Shown: positions 1-6,409 of the stretch, piece after piece | Layout of the letters: each line of letters opens with the position of its first letter | Numbering within the stretch: the stretch's first letter is position 1 | DNA from: AC-50 sp035640455 | GTDB lineage: Bacteria > Actinomycetota > Thermoleophilia > Gaiellales > Gaiellaceae | Assembly (NCBI GenBank): GCA_035640455.1 | Contig: DASQWB010000012.1 | Span: forward strand, 1 to 16,080 | Direction of reading: 5' to 3' | DNA: 16,080 nt | Translations under genes and position numbers: made by a program | The notes under the pieces: model-generated | Told to the model about the DNA's origin: nothing | The model's input: the letters and a program-made list of their open reading frames with translations, nothing else | Database searches by the model: none

Positions 1-109
1 TGACGCGGTTGAAGCGCTCCTCCTCGGCCGCCGCCACCAGCTCGCCGTCGATGAGGAGTGCCGCCGCCGCGTCGCCGTGATAGGCGTTCAAACCCAGAAT
101 CGCGGTCAC
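1..109 (-). CDS. Carbamoyltransferase, NodU/CmcH/TobZ family (5' fragment)
   Basis: Only the first 36 codons are inside the window; the gene continues past base 1. From GTG at 109-107 the product reads MTAILGLNAYHGDAAAALL, followed by IDGELVAAAEEERFNRV. This is the typical beginning of O-carbamoyltransferases: a first ASKHA-like strand, the xGxNxxHD/G turn and the EEERFxR helix. In the known family the N-terminal Kae1-like domain passes a carbamoyl group from carbamoyladenylate to a sugar or antibiotic hydroxyl. It is the third minus-strand gene after two small ORFs (63 nt from the nearer one). No clear Shine-Dalgarno sequence precedes the GTG. It is a different gene from the split carbamoyltransferase at 2679-4354, so the locus carries two. 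Family assignment is firm; substrate is unknown. Confidence 0.85.
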   Translation of the reverse strand, partial: MTAILGLNAYHGDAAAALLIDGELVAAAEEERFNRV

Positions 110-172
110 GCGGCCCGTATTGTGTCAGTCGCGTGTGGACGTTCTGTTAGGAGCCCGGCGGCGCTGCGTCTC

Positions 173-370
173 TTAGAGCCGCGCCTCGAGCCGCCGCTGA
201 ACCCGCCTCGCCTCCGCGATCACCAAGTCGACGTGGCGTAGCAGCGCGTCGATCCGGCGATCAGTCTCCGCTGCTTGCTTCCTCAACTCGTCCAACCGCT
301 TCTGCTGCTCGTCGAGTTGCTCCTGGGTCGGCGCCACGGAGGGACCATATCCGGAGAGCCCCCTACTCAT
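173..370 (-). CDS. Small coiled-coil protein of unknown function
   Basis: This 65-residue protein has no family I recognise. After a short Gly/Ser/Pro-rich head (residues 1-15), residues 16-65 are one charged helix rich in Glu, Gln, Arg and Leu with heptad spacing (QLDEQQKRLDELRKQ and onward), so a coiled coil is likely. There is no membrane segment or signal peptide. The ATG at 370-368 has a good ribosome binding site, GGAG at 377-380 on the minus strand with a 6-nt spacer, which supports a real gene. It lies 30 nt after the small membrane protein gene and 63 nt before the carbamoyltransferase start, all in one direction. It may be a scaffold or an oligomerisation partner of the membrane protein, but that is a guess. 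Confidence 0.6.
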   Translation of the reverse strand: MSRGLSGYGPSVAPTQEQLDEQQKRLDELRKQAAETDRRIDALLRHVDLVIAEARRVQRRLEARL

Positions 371-400
371 CGCCTTCTCCGTTGACCGGCGGCACCGGGC

Positions 401-619
401 TCACGGCGGGCCTCTGAGCCAGCGGCCCCCGACGATCAAGGCCGGGACGCTCGCAACGACGAAGACCGATGCGAGGACCAGGCCGAGCCGAACGAAACCC
501 AGCGTCACGCGATCGGTGAGCAGCAGCTGCCACAGAGACGGCTTCGTCTCAGCCACGCGCGAGGCCGAGGCACCAAAAGGCGAACCTCGAACAGCCGCGA
601 GGAGGATCGAAACGGCCAC
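401..619 (-). CDS. Small membrane protein, likely two transmembrane helices
   Basis: From the GTG at 619-617 this is 72 residues. A hydrophobic run near the N-terminus (AVSILLAAV) and a second, longer one at about residues 40-66 (LGFVRLGLVLASVFVVASV) suggest two helices with a polar loop between. The first helix is cut short by the GTG start. The frame stays open 14 codons upstream and reads ITQRVLQLSVALAL, which completes a normal helix. The only well-placed ribosome binding site (AGGAG at 669-673) sits 7 nt before an ATC codon at 661-659, so the true start may be that non-standard codon, giving 86 residues. Function is unknown. It heads the minus-strand run toward the carbamoyltransferase. 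Confidence 0.5.
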   Translation of the reverse strand: MAVSILLAAVRGSPFGASASRVAETKPSLWQLLLTDRVTLGFVRLGLVLASVFVVASVPALIVGGRWLRGPP

Positions 620-668
620 CAGCGCCAGTGCGACCGAGAGTTGGAGGACCCGCTGCGTGATGGCTCAT

Positions 669-673
669 CTCCT
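669..673 (-). promoter_or_regulatory. Shine-Dalgarno AGGAG that points to an ATC start
   Basis: On the minus strand AGGAG is followed by 7 nt and then ATC (661-659), in frame with the small membrane protein at 401-619. The in-frame TGA lies at 667-665, so the ORF cannot begin further upstream. An ATG within the same spacer is in another frame and leads into an ORF with no protein-like features. Confidence 0.35.
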
Positions 674-726
674 AGCAGCCGGACCGCCGTCGAAGCGTGA
701 CGATTCGTCCACAGCCGGTGCCGATC

Positions 727-732
727 TAGACT
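727..732 (+). promoter_or_regulatory. Putative -10 element TAGACT of a leaderless promoter
   Basis: TAGACT fits the actinobacterial -10 pattern TANNNT and ends 7 nt before the GTG at 740, so transcription would begin at or next to the start codon. The GTG has no Shine-Dalgarno sequence. The same TANNNT/NATACT plus 7-9 nt plus GTG arrangement recurs at 7152(-), 7190(+), 13460(-) and 13508(+). I see no convincing -35 box. Confidence 0.45.
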
Positions 733-739
733 CGACGGC

Positions 740-1537
740 GTGACGAAGATCGTCGGCGTGGGGCTCTTCCGCGACGAGGACCGCTTCGTCGAGCGCGCCG
801 TGCGCAACGTCTTCGGCTTCTGCGACGAGCTGATCCTCGTCGACCACCGCTCGAAGGACCGGACGCCCGAAATCCTCGAGCGGCTCGCGGCCGAGAGCCC
901 GGTCCCGACCTCGCTACACCACGTGCGCGAGGCCGGCGAGTCGCACGACTTCATCAAGGACCGCGCCGGCAAGGACGTCTGGGCCTTCGGGCTCGACGGC
1001 GACGAGGTCTACGACCCGCGCGGGCTCGTGCGCTTCCGCGAGATGCTGCTCGCCGGCGAGGCCGCCGACGTGTGGAACATCCGGGCGAACATGCTCCACG
1101 TCGTCGAGCTCGACGAGGAGCGCGGCCTCGCGACCGGCTACCTCTCGCCGCCGGCCCCGAGCGTGTCGAAGCTGTTCAACTTCCGGCGCATCGAGGCGTG
1201 GGACGGCGACAATCCCGAGCGCCTCTGCGACCCCTCCGGCCTCGTCTTCAAGCCGGGAGTCGAGCCGCGGAAGTACGAGCTCAACAAGGAGTACTCCTGG
1301 GAGGAATCGCCGTTCCGGGCGCTGCACCTCTGCTTCCTCCGGCGGAGCAGCCGCCAGGCGAAGGACGGGCCGCGGATGAACGTCCCCGACCGCACGGCGC
1401 CGCGCCGGGCTCCGGTGCGGGCGTGGCGCGCGCTCCTCGAGGCGATCGGCCGCCCGCCCGCCGGCGCGTACAAGGAGCTCTACCGCGTCGGCGAGCTCGT
1501 GACCGTGCCGCTCGGCGATCTTCTCGACCGGACCTAG
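740..1537 (+). CDS. Family 2 glycosyltransferase
   Basis: This 265-residue protein has the GT-A fold layout of GT2 enzymes. An N-terminal VGVGLFRDED strand and helix binds nucleotide-sugar, a VDHRSKDRTPEIL segment matches the usual D-x-S-x-D-x-T-x-E pattern, and LDGDEVY with D86, D88 and E89 is the metal-binding D-x-D-like motif. A histidine-rich, aromatic C-terminal half (YELNKEYSWEESPFRALHL) probably forms the acceptor site. No membrane helix is visible, so it should act in the cytoplasm. It likely adds one sugar to a lipid-linked glycan; donor and acceptor cannot be read from sequence. GTG 740 follows a -10-like element by 7 nt, suggesting a leaderless mRNA. Its GC content matches the main cluster, unlike the next three genes. 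Confidence 0.85.
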   Translation: MTKIVGVGLFRDEDRFVERAVRNVFGFCDELILVDHRSKDRTPEILERLAAESPVPTSLHHVREAGESHDFIKDRAGKDVWAFGLDGDEVYDPRGLVRFREMLLAGEAADVWNIRANMLHVVELDEERGLATGYLSPPAPSVSKLFNFRRIEAWDGDNPERLCDPSGLVFKPGVEPRKYELNKEYSWEESPFRALHLCFLRRSSRQAKDGPRMNVPDRTAPRRAPVRAWRALLEAIGRPPAGAYKELYRVGELVTVPLGDLLDRT

Positions 1538-1661
1538 TCCGAGCGGCCAAATTCAGAGCGGCTCGCGCCCTCTAGACGGACCATGTAGACGTGCGACACT
1601 TGTCCCATGCACCTTCTCCGGGCACTGCGATGGCGCATGCATCGGCGGAGATTGCGGGCGT

Positions 1662-2624
1662 GTGGCGACGTCGCTCTCCGAACCTGCTCCCGGTCGTCTT
1701 CAGGTGAGCAAGCCATTCGTTGAAGCCATCGCCTCGAGCAACAGGCGCCTAGCGGTTTGGTTTCTGCTGGCCATCGGCATTGCCGTCGGGAGCATCGCGA
1801 CCACTGCGATTTCTGCAGCCGCGCCTTACCACGGCGAGATCATCGGCCCGTTTCTCGGCGGGGCCATGGTCGCTTTAGCGCTTGCCTCATGGAGCCTCGA
1901 CCCGGAGGAACGGCGAAAAGAGGCGGCACTGCGTATGTTCTGGCGGCCGTTGGCCGAAGACGTCTGCGTCGTCCTTCCCAGCATCGAGCCTGACGGCGCC
2001 GCGGCAGGCGAGAGTCTTTTCACTGTCTACCACGACGCCGTCGCCAGCTACAGAGTTCAAGATTTCATCTATGCCAAATGGGGCAGCAGTTCGAATGTGA
2101 CCTCGTCGAATGAGGTTGGTTTACTTGCAGACGTGGCCAACCGAAACCTCTTGCTCGTTGGAGGCCCAAACTTCAATCGTGCGACAGCACTCTTCATGGA
2201 TGAGCTCTGGCAGCAATACGGCGACGCGTTCTTTCAGTGGTCTTCGAGTCTGGCCGGCAAACCCGAGACGGCCGCACTCGTCGGTGACGATGAGGATCAT
2301 CTCCTAAAGGTAGAAAACAGTAGTTCCGAGTACAGCGTCAGCGACCTCATTCGCGACGTCAAGCCGAGAACGCCGCACGCGACATTCGAGGCGAGAGGCA
2401 TGTGCGTGCGCGCGCACGGCGTTCTACGGGACGATCGCACCGTTGTTCTCGTTGCGGGCATCGACACTGCGTTCGGCACCCTTGCCGCGGCGCAGTACGC
2501 CTTGGATCCGATCAACCTCTTGGAGTTCTCGGAAAAGAGCCGCGTCATACAACTAATCGTCGGAGCCAGGGTCTACGGTTCCGAGATCGGCCGCCCAGTC
2601 GAGATCCGGACGATAGTACGTTGA
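1662..2624 (+). CDS. Two-helix membrane protein with a soluble domain, unknown function
   Basis: This 320-residue product has two hydrophobic segments at about residues 29-53 and 60-77, then a soluble domain from about 100 to 320. The soluble part contains a CVVLPS strand (102-107), LLLVGGPNFN (163-172) and VVLVAGIDTAFGT (261-273). These alternating hydrophobic strands and glycine loops look like a Rossmann-type fold, and they recall uncharacterised prokaryotic proteins with a VGGPxxN motif followed by an AGxxxxGT motif. That resemblance is from memory. GTG at 1662 has GGAG 11 nt upstream; a GTG at 1704 also removes no domain. GC content is visibly low (28/60 at 2041-2100). It lies 54 nt before the split carbamoyltransferase in the same direction and may be co-transcribed. 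A sensor or nucleotide-binding role is possible but not shown. Confidence 0.7.
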   Translation: MATSLSEPAPGRLQVSKPFVEAIASSNRRLAVWFLLAIGIAVGSIATTAISAAAPYHGEIIGPFLGGAMVALALASWSLDPEERRKEAALRMFWRPLAEDVCVVLPSIEPDGAAAGESLFTVYHDAVASYRVQDFIYAKWGSSSNVTSSNEVGLLADVANRNLLLVGGPNFNRATALFMDELWQQYGDAFFQWSSSLAGKPETAALVGDDEDHLLKVENSSSEYSVSDLIRDVKPRTPHATFEARGMCVRAHGVLRDDRTVVLVAGIDTAFGTLAAAQYALDPINLLEFSEKSRVIQLIVGARVYGSEIGRPVEIRTIVR

Positions 2625-2678
2625 TCGCCTCGGCTGTACCCCGAAGATGCGGGATCGCGGGCGAAAGCCCTACTCGTC

Positions 2679-3314
2679 GTGGTTAAGAGGAGGCCGGCGA
2701 CCAGACCGGTTCCGCTGGATCGACAGCTCATAGGCTGCGCGGCCAGCGCCGAGACCGTTGCGCAACTGCTGGCGCGGGGCAGCGTCGGTGGGGTTGCCGT
2801 CGGTCGCGCGGAGGCCGGACCGCGTGCGCTCGGACACCGCTCCATCCTTGCCGACGCACGAAGCATCTCCAGCCGCGAGGTGATCAACGGGCTCATCAAG
2901 CGGCGCGAGGCCTTTCGGCCGCTTGCGCCGATATGCCTAGAAGACGAATTCGACAAGTACTTCGTTCGGCCTGCCGCACGCGTGCCGCTCGATCTCATGC
3001 TCTTCGCGGTTAGGTGCCGCCCGGAGTGTCGAGCCATTCTGCCTGCGATCGTCCACTCCGACGGGACTGCGCGTGTTCAGGTTGCCAGCGACCCGAGTGA
3101 GTTCGTTTATGGGGTTCTCACAGCCTTCAGGGAGATCACGGGTGTCGGTGTGCTGATCAACACGTCGTTCAACTGCCCCGGAGAGCCGCTGGTGGATACC
3201 GCGGACCATGCGCTGAGGTCGTTCGTCCGGCTAGGCCTCGATTTCGTCGTGATCGGAGATCTTCTCGTCGCGGCACCCTCGGCATTCGACTTGATCCCGC
3301 AGAACACGAGATGA
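2679..3314 (+). CDS. Stand-alone carbamoyltransferase C-terminal (YrdC-like) domain
   Basis: This 211-residue protein matches only the C-terminal domain of NodU/TobZ-type carbamoyltransferases. Visible signatures are GRAEAGPRALG (42-52), RSILADAR (54-61), IKRREAFRPLAP (73-84), HSDGTARVQ (126-134) and NTSFNCPGEPLV (161-172). In TobZ this YrdC-like domain makes carbamoyladenylate from carbamoyl phosphate and ATP. The normal N-terminal partner is missing upstream; instead it follows immediately as a separate ORF through an ATGA overlap at 3311-3314. The domain itself appears complete. Residues 1-16 are Arg/Pro-rich and match nothing, and the frame is open back to 2625, so the start is uncertain. 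The conserved motifs argue for a working protein rather than a decayed fragment. Confidence 0.85.
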   Translation: MVKRRPATRPVPLDRQLIGCAASAETVAQLLARGSVGGVAVGRAEAGPRALGHRSILADARSISSREVINGLIKRREAFRPLAPICLEDEFDKYFVRPAARVPLDLMLFAVRCRPECRAILPAIVHSDGTARVQVASDPSEFVYGVLTAFREITGVGVLINTSFNCPGEPLVDTADHALRSFVRLGLDFVVIGDLLVAAPSAFDLIPQNTR

Positions 3315-4354
3315 TCGTCGGCGTCAACCTGAACCACGACTACGCGCTCGCGATTTACGCTCCACCTGATCTGACATTGCTCGAGCAAGAGCGCACGTCG
3401 AGAATCAAGCATCACTGGACTCCGGAATGCCTGACGCTCGCGTTGCTCGACGAATGGGACGAATCGGCGCTCCGATCGATCGAGGCGATTGCGCTTTGCA
3501 GCCCGAAATCCTGGTACATCGAGGAGCAAGGTAGCGACCTCAGCTCGACGAGACGGCGTTGGACCTACGAAGGCGGCTACCTGTCCCTCGATCGTCCGTC
3601 CGAAACCCTGACCTCGGGCGTGCTCAAGACTGATGGAGCCGAAGTCCCGGCGTATTGGGTCTCGCATTATCACGCGCACGCGGCGAGCGCGGTCTGGGCC
3701 TGGGGAAGATCACACGCGGATGTTCTGTGTTTGGACGGCGGTGGAGATTTCGGATTCGGAGCCGTCTTCGATTTCGACCCACCCGAGCTTAGCGTTCGAG
3801 AACGCCTCCTCCACTGGGCGTACGCCCGTGGCTATCACGACATCGCCGAAGACTATTTCGGCTCCCAAGGCTTTCACGAAGGCAGGCTCATGGCTGCTGC
3901 CGCATACGGCGACGCCTCGCACCGCAGTGAACCGATGTTCGACTCGTTCGGTCGAATGGCCGATCGCCCGATCAGTCGACACGACCTCGCCCGAACGCAT
4001 GTCGATTTCGTCGACGCGGCGCTTCAGCTGGTGCGAAGCTTGGACCCGCGCCACGACGCGCTCGTTTGCGCGGGAGGGTGCTTCTTGAACGTGACTTTGA
4101 ACCAGATGCTTGCCGAATCGGGCCTGTATGCGGATGTCTACGTGCCGCCCTTCACGACAGACATGGGGACAGCCATCGGCGCGGCGCTGCTCGTTGCCCA
4201 GGCAAGAGATGTCGCGCTCCCGTCGACCGAGCAGGGAGTGACGTTCTTGGGCCGAGCGATCGAAGCCGACCCGACGGAATTGGACGCGGTCGCTCGTGAG
4301 GTCGGCGCGGTCATCCAGTGGTCCCTTCCCGCTGCCCTTCCGCGTCCGGCCTAG
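3311..4354 (+). CDS. Stand-alone carbamoyltransferase N-terminal (Kae1-like) domain
   Basis: This 347-residue protein matches the N-terminal ASKHA/Kae1-like domain of O-carbamoyltransferases. It starts IVGVNLNHDYALAIY and contains SHYHAHAASA with H119-x3-H123, LDGGGDFGFG with D142, YFGSQGFHEGRLMAAAAYG, CAGGCFLNVTLNQ (253-265) and PPFTTDMGTAIGAAL with D284. The H-x3-H, D and D pattern equals the iron-binding set of TobZ, with the same 19-residue step from the second His to the Asp, so transferase chemistry should be intact. It ends in the inter-domain linker, after AVAREVGAVIQ. The C-terminal domain is encoded just upstream, reversing the usual order. The ATG overlaps that gene's stop (ATGA), which suggests coupled translation and equal amounts of both subunits. 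The last 11 codons run opposite the end of a convergent gene and look non-native. Confidence 0.85.
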   Translation: MIVGVNLNHDYALAIYAPPDLTLLEQERTSRIKHHWTPECLTLALLDEWDESALRSIEAIALCSPKSWYIEEQGSDLSSTRRRWTYEGGYLSLDRPSETLTSGVLKTDGAEVPAYWVSHYHAHAASAVWAWGRSHADVLCLDGGGDFGFGAVFDFDPPELSVRERLLHWAYARGYHDIAEDYFGSQGFHEGRLMAAAAYGDASHRSEPMFDSFGRMADRPISRHDLARTHVDFVDAALQLVRSLDPRHDALVCAGGCFLNVTLNQMLAESGLYADVYVPPFTTDMGTAIGAALLVAQARDVALPSTEQGVTFLGRAIEADPTELDAVAREVGAVIQWSLPAALPRPA

Positions 4355-5330
4355 GGATCGGCAACACGCGCGACACATACTCGGCGACCCGCTCCGGCGC
4401 GGCGTGCGCGTCGAAGTAGCGCGCCGCCGCTTCACGGAGCCGCCGCTGCTCGTCGGGCCGCGCCAGGAGCGCCTCGATCGTCGCCGGCACCTTCTCGTAC
4501 TGAGGCTCGGGCGCCGCCTCCGTGTCCTCCGGCCGCTCGACCCCGCAGTCGGCGACGTGGACGCCCGGCTCGATCGGCACCGGCCAGCGCGGCGGCGGCA
4601 GTGCGTCGAAGACGATGCACGCGCCCATCGCCAGCAGGTCGATCGTCCGCCACGACCAGCACAAGTGCTTACCCGCGCGCATCGGCAAGAGCCGCGCGCG
4701 AGCCAGCCGGCGCCAGAGCTCGCGCGGCGCGAGCGGGTCGCGCGTCACCGGCACGCCGGCCGCCTGCAACCGCTCCATGTTCTCGGCGTCCTCCTCGGGC
4801 GGGAACCCCTCCGGGAAGATCGCGAGCAGATCCTTGGAGCAGCGGAGCTCGGCCAGCCGTTCGAAGACCCGCAGCGAGTGCTCGCGCCCGCCCCACACGT
4901 TCGAGACGTACGCGACGTCGACCTCCTTCGGCACCGCCCGGAGCGCCCGCAGGTGCGCGATCTTGCGCCGGTCGAGGAGGCCGTTCCCGTTCACGACCGG
5001 CCGGACCTTCGGGTCGTGGTCGTGGCCCGGCCAGCGGTTGGCCTTGAAGTAGACGTCGCTCCACGCGAGCGCCTCCGCGTCGCGGATCTCGCGGCGATCG
5101 TGCGCGTCGATGGCGAACCGCACGCCGTCGCACTCGTAGCGGCCGACGTAGGCCTCGCCGTCGCCGCGCGGGAACCGGTACGCGAGGCTCACCTTCGCGC
5201 GTACGCCGGGCACCGGCGCGAGCCCGCGCACGCGCAGGCGCGCCGTCTCCTCGAGCCCGAGGAGGTAGTACTTCTGGTAGCCGATCGTCCGCCCGACTCG
5301 CGGCGGCGCGTGGAAGGTGACGCGGCTCAG
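4311..5330 (-). CDS. Glycosyltransferase-like protein, GT-B type, apparent CTG start
   Basis: With a CTG start at 5330-5328 the protein has 339 residues; the first standard start, GTG at 5231, would drop 33 protein-like residues (SRVTFHAPPRVGRTIGYQKY onward). The CTG overlaps the TGA of the upstream gene (CTGA) and has GGAG 7 nt before it (5338-5341). The C-terminal half looks like a GT-B donor domain: a VAYVSNVWGG strand and loop near 139-147, then WSWRTIDLLAMGACIVFD at about 225-242, followed by an RPDEQRRLREAAARYFDAH helix as in Glyco_trans_1_2 or exostosin-like enzymes. No membrane helices are seen. It is the last gene of a three-gene operon, and its final codons overlap the convergent carbamoyltransferase subunit by 44 nt. 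The exact family and sugar are unknown. Confidence 0.65.
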   Translation of the reverse strand: MSRVTFHAPPRVGRTIGYQKYYLLGLEETARLRVRGLAPVPGVRAKVSLAYRFPRGDGEAYVGRYECDGVRFAIDAHDRREIRDAEALAWSDVYFKANRWPGHDHDPKVRPVVNGNGLLDRRKIAHLRALRAVPKEVDVAYVSNVWGGREHSLRVFERLAELRCSKDLLAIFPEGFPPEEDAENMERLQAAGVPVTRDPLAPRELWRRLARARLLPMRAGKHLCWSWRTIDLLAMGACIVFDALPPPRWPVPIEPGVHVADCGVERPEDTEAAPEPQYEKVPATIEALLARPDEQRRLREAAARYFDAHAAPERVAEYVSRVLPIPRPDAEGQREGTTG

Positions 5331-6409
5331 GCGGCGGCTCCGCGGTAGAGCTCGATCGTCGCGTCGAGCACGGCGTCCCAGGAGAACCGGGCCAGGATGC
5401 GCTCGCGTGCGGCAGCCCCGAGCCGGCGGCGGAGCTCTTCATCCCCGAGGAGACGCTCGAGCGCGGCACGCAACGGCCCGGGCTGTCCAGGCGGCACGAG
5501 AAGGCCGGTTTCGCCGTCGACGACGAGGTCGAGGAGACCGCCGACCGCGCTCGCCACCACCGGCCGCGCGTGCGCCATCGCCTCCGCGCAGACGATGCCG
5601 AAGCCCTCGCGCCGCGACGGGCACGCGACGACGGCCGCGCGCTCGTACAGCCGCTCGAGCTCGTCGTGCGCCACGAAGCCGAGCGCTCCCGGCACGCGGT
5701 CGCGGAGGGGCCCGTCGCCCGCGACGACGAGCGGCAGGCCGTCCGCGGCGGCGACGAGGTCGAGCACGCCCTTCTCGGGCGACAGCCGTCCCGCATAGAG
5801 CACCTCGGGCGGCTCGACCGGTTCGCCGACCTCGCCGGGAAGGTCGACGCCGCTCGGGATCACCGCGACGTCCGCGGCGCCGAGCCCGCGCGCCGCCTCG
5901 GCAAGCCAGGTCGAGGCGGCGAGGACGCGCCGCGCCTTCCGCAGGATCGGGCGCGCGAGCCATGGCGCGCGGCGGGCCAGCTCGACGTCTGTCCCCCACA
6001 CCTGGACGACGTACGGCTTGCGCAGCGAGAGCGCGATCGCGCCCGCCGGGAGCCAGTGCGCGTGGACGAGGTCGGCATCGCGCGCGGCACGCGCCGCCGC
6101 CTGCCGGAAGGACGCCACCATCGCGGGGAGCAGTGCTGCACGGAAGGGTGCGCGCCGCAGGTTCCCGACCACGCCGTCGCCGTACGCGATCCCGTAGTGC
6201 CGGAATTGGTGGGTGCCGGGGGAACCTCCCGGTTCCCCGGGACCCCCTCCACTGGTCCGCATCCGCGGACAGGCCGCTGTCGCGGCCGGCGAGACCACAT
6301 CCATCTCCAAGCCTCGACCCCGGAGCCGCTCGACGGCCTCCCCGACGAAGTGGCCCGCCGCATCCCCGGGGAAGCGGGGATACGAGGTCGTGAGCACCGC
6401 GACCTTCAC
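5327..6409 (-). CDS. Family 4 glycosyltransferase with an in-frame palindromic insert
   Basis: This 360-residue GT-B enzyme begins VKVAVLTTSYPRFPGDAAGHF, the usual GT4 acceptor-domain start. The donor domain has VLYAGRLSPEKGVLDLV, LVVAGDGPLRD and the retaining E-x7-E motif EGFGIVCAE (E268 and E276). It probably transfers a sugar from a nucleotide donor to a lipid-linked acceptor at the inner membrane face. The GTG overlaps the methyltransferase stop (GTGA, 6406-6409). Between VVSPAA and RHYGIAYG there is an extra Gly/Pro-rich stretch of about 25 residues, encoded in part by a perfect hairpin at 6219-6238. The paralogue at 15006-16080 has the same insert at the same place. A longer reading of this frame from 6793 only shadows the methyltransferase and is not used. 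Confidence 0.88.
   Translation of the reverse strand: MKVAVLTTSYPRFPGDAAGHFVGEAVERLRGRGLEMDVVSPAATAACPRMRTSGGGPGEPGGSPGTHQFRHYGIAYGDGVVGNLRRAPFRAALLPAMVASFRQAAARAARDADLVHAHWLPAGAIALSLRKPYVVQVWGTDVELARRAPWLARPILRKARRVLAASTWLAEAARGLGAADVAVIPSGVDLPGEVGEPVEPPEVLYAGRLSPEKGVLDLVAAADGLPLVVAGDGPLRDRVPGALGFVAHDELERLYERAAVVACPSRREGFGIVCAEAMAHARPVVASAVGGLLDLVVDGETGLLVPPGQPGPLRAALERLLGDEELRRRLGAAARERILARFSWDAVLDATIELYRGAAA
6219..6238. repeat. Perfect inverted repeat inside the GT4 gene, copy 1
   Basis: GGGGAACC, loop TCCC, GGTTCCCC: 8-bp arms with a 4-nt loop, extendable outward with one mismatch. Eighteen bases of it (6221-6238) recur exactly at 16056-16073 in the paralogous gene. It is read in frame as PGEPGGS. 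A second small palindrome (TCCGC ATCC GCGGA) lies just downstream within the same inserted stretch. Confidence 0.7.

Noticed and set aside
505..972. A 155-codon minus-strand ORF covering the GT2 start
   Set aside because: Ser/Arg-rich composition; the GT2 frame and the small membrane protein explain this DNA better.
1525..1541. A short inverted repeat CGGAC CTA GTCCG around the GT2 stop as a terminator
   Set aside because: Only 5-bp arms, no T-tract, and such repeats are common by chance at this GC content.
1538..1661. A promoter or RNA gene in the 124-nt gap before the two-helix protein
   Set aside because: I found short repeats (GAGCGGC twice, TAGACG twice) but no convincing -10/-35 pair, hairpin or RNA fold.
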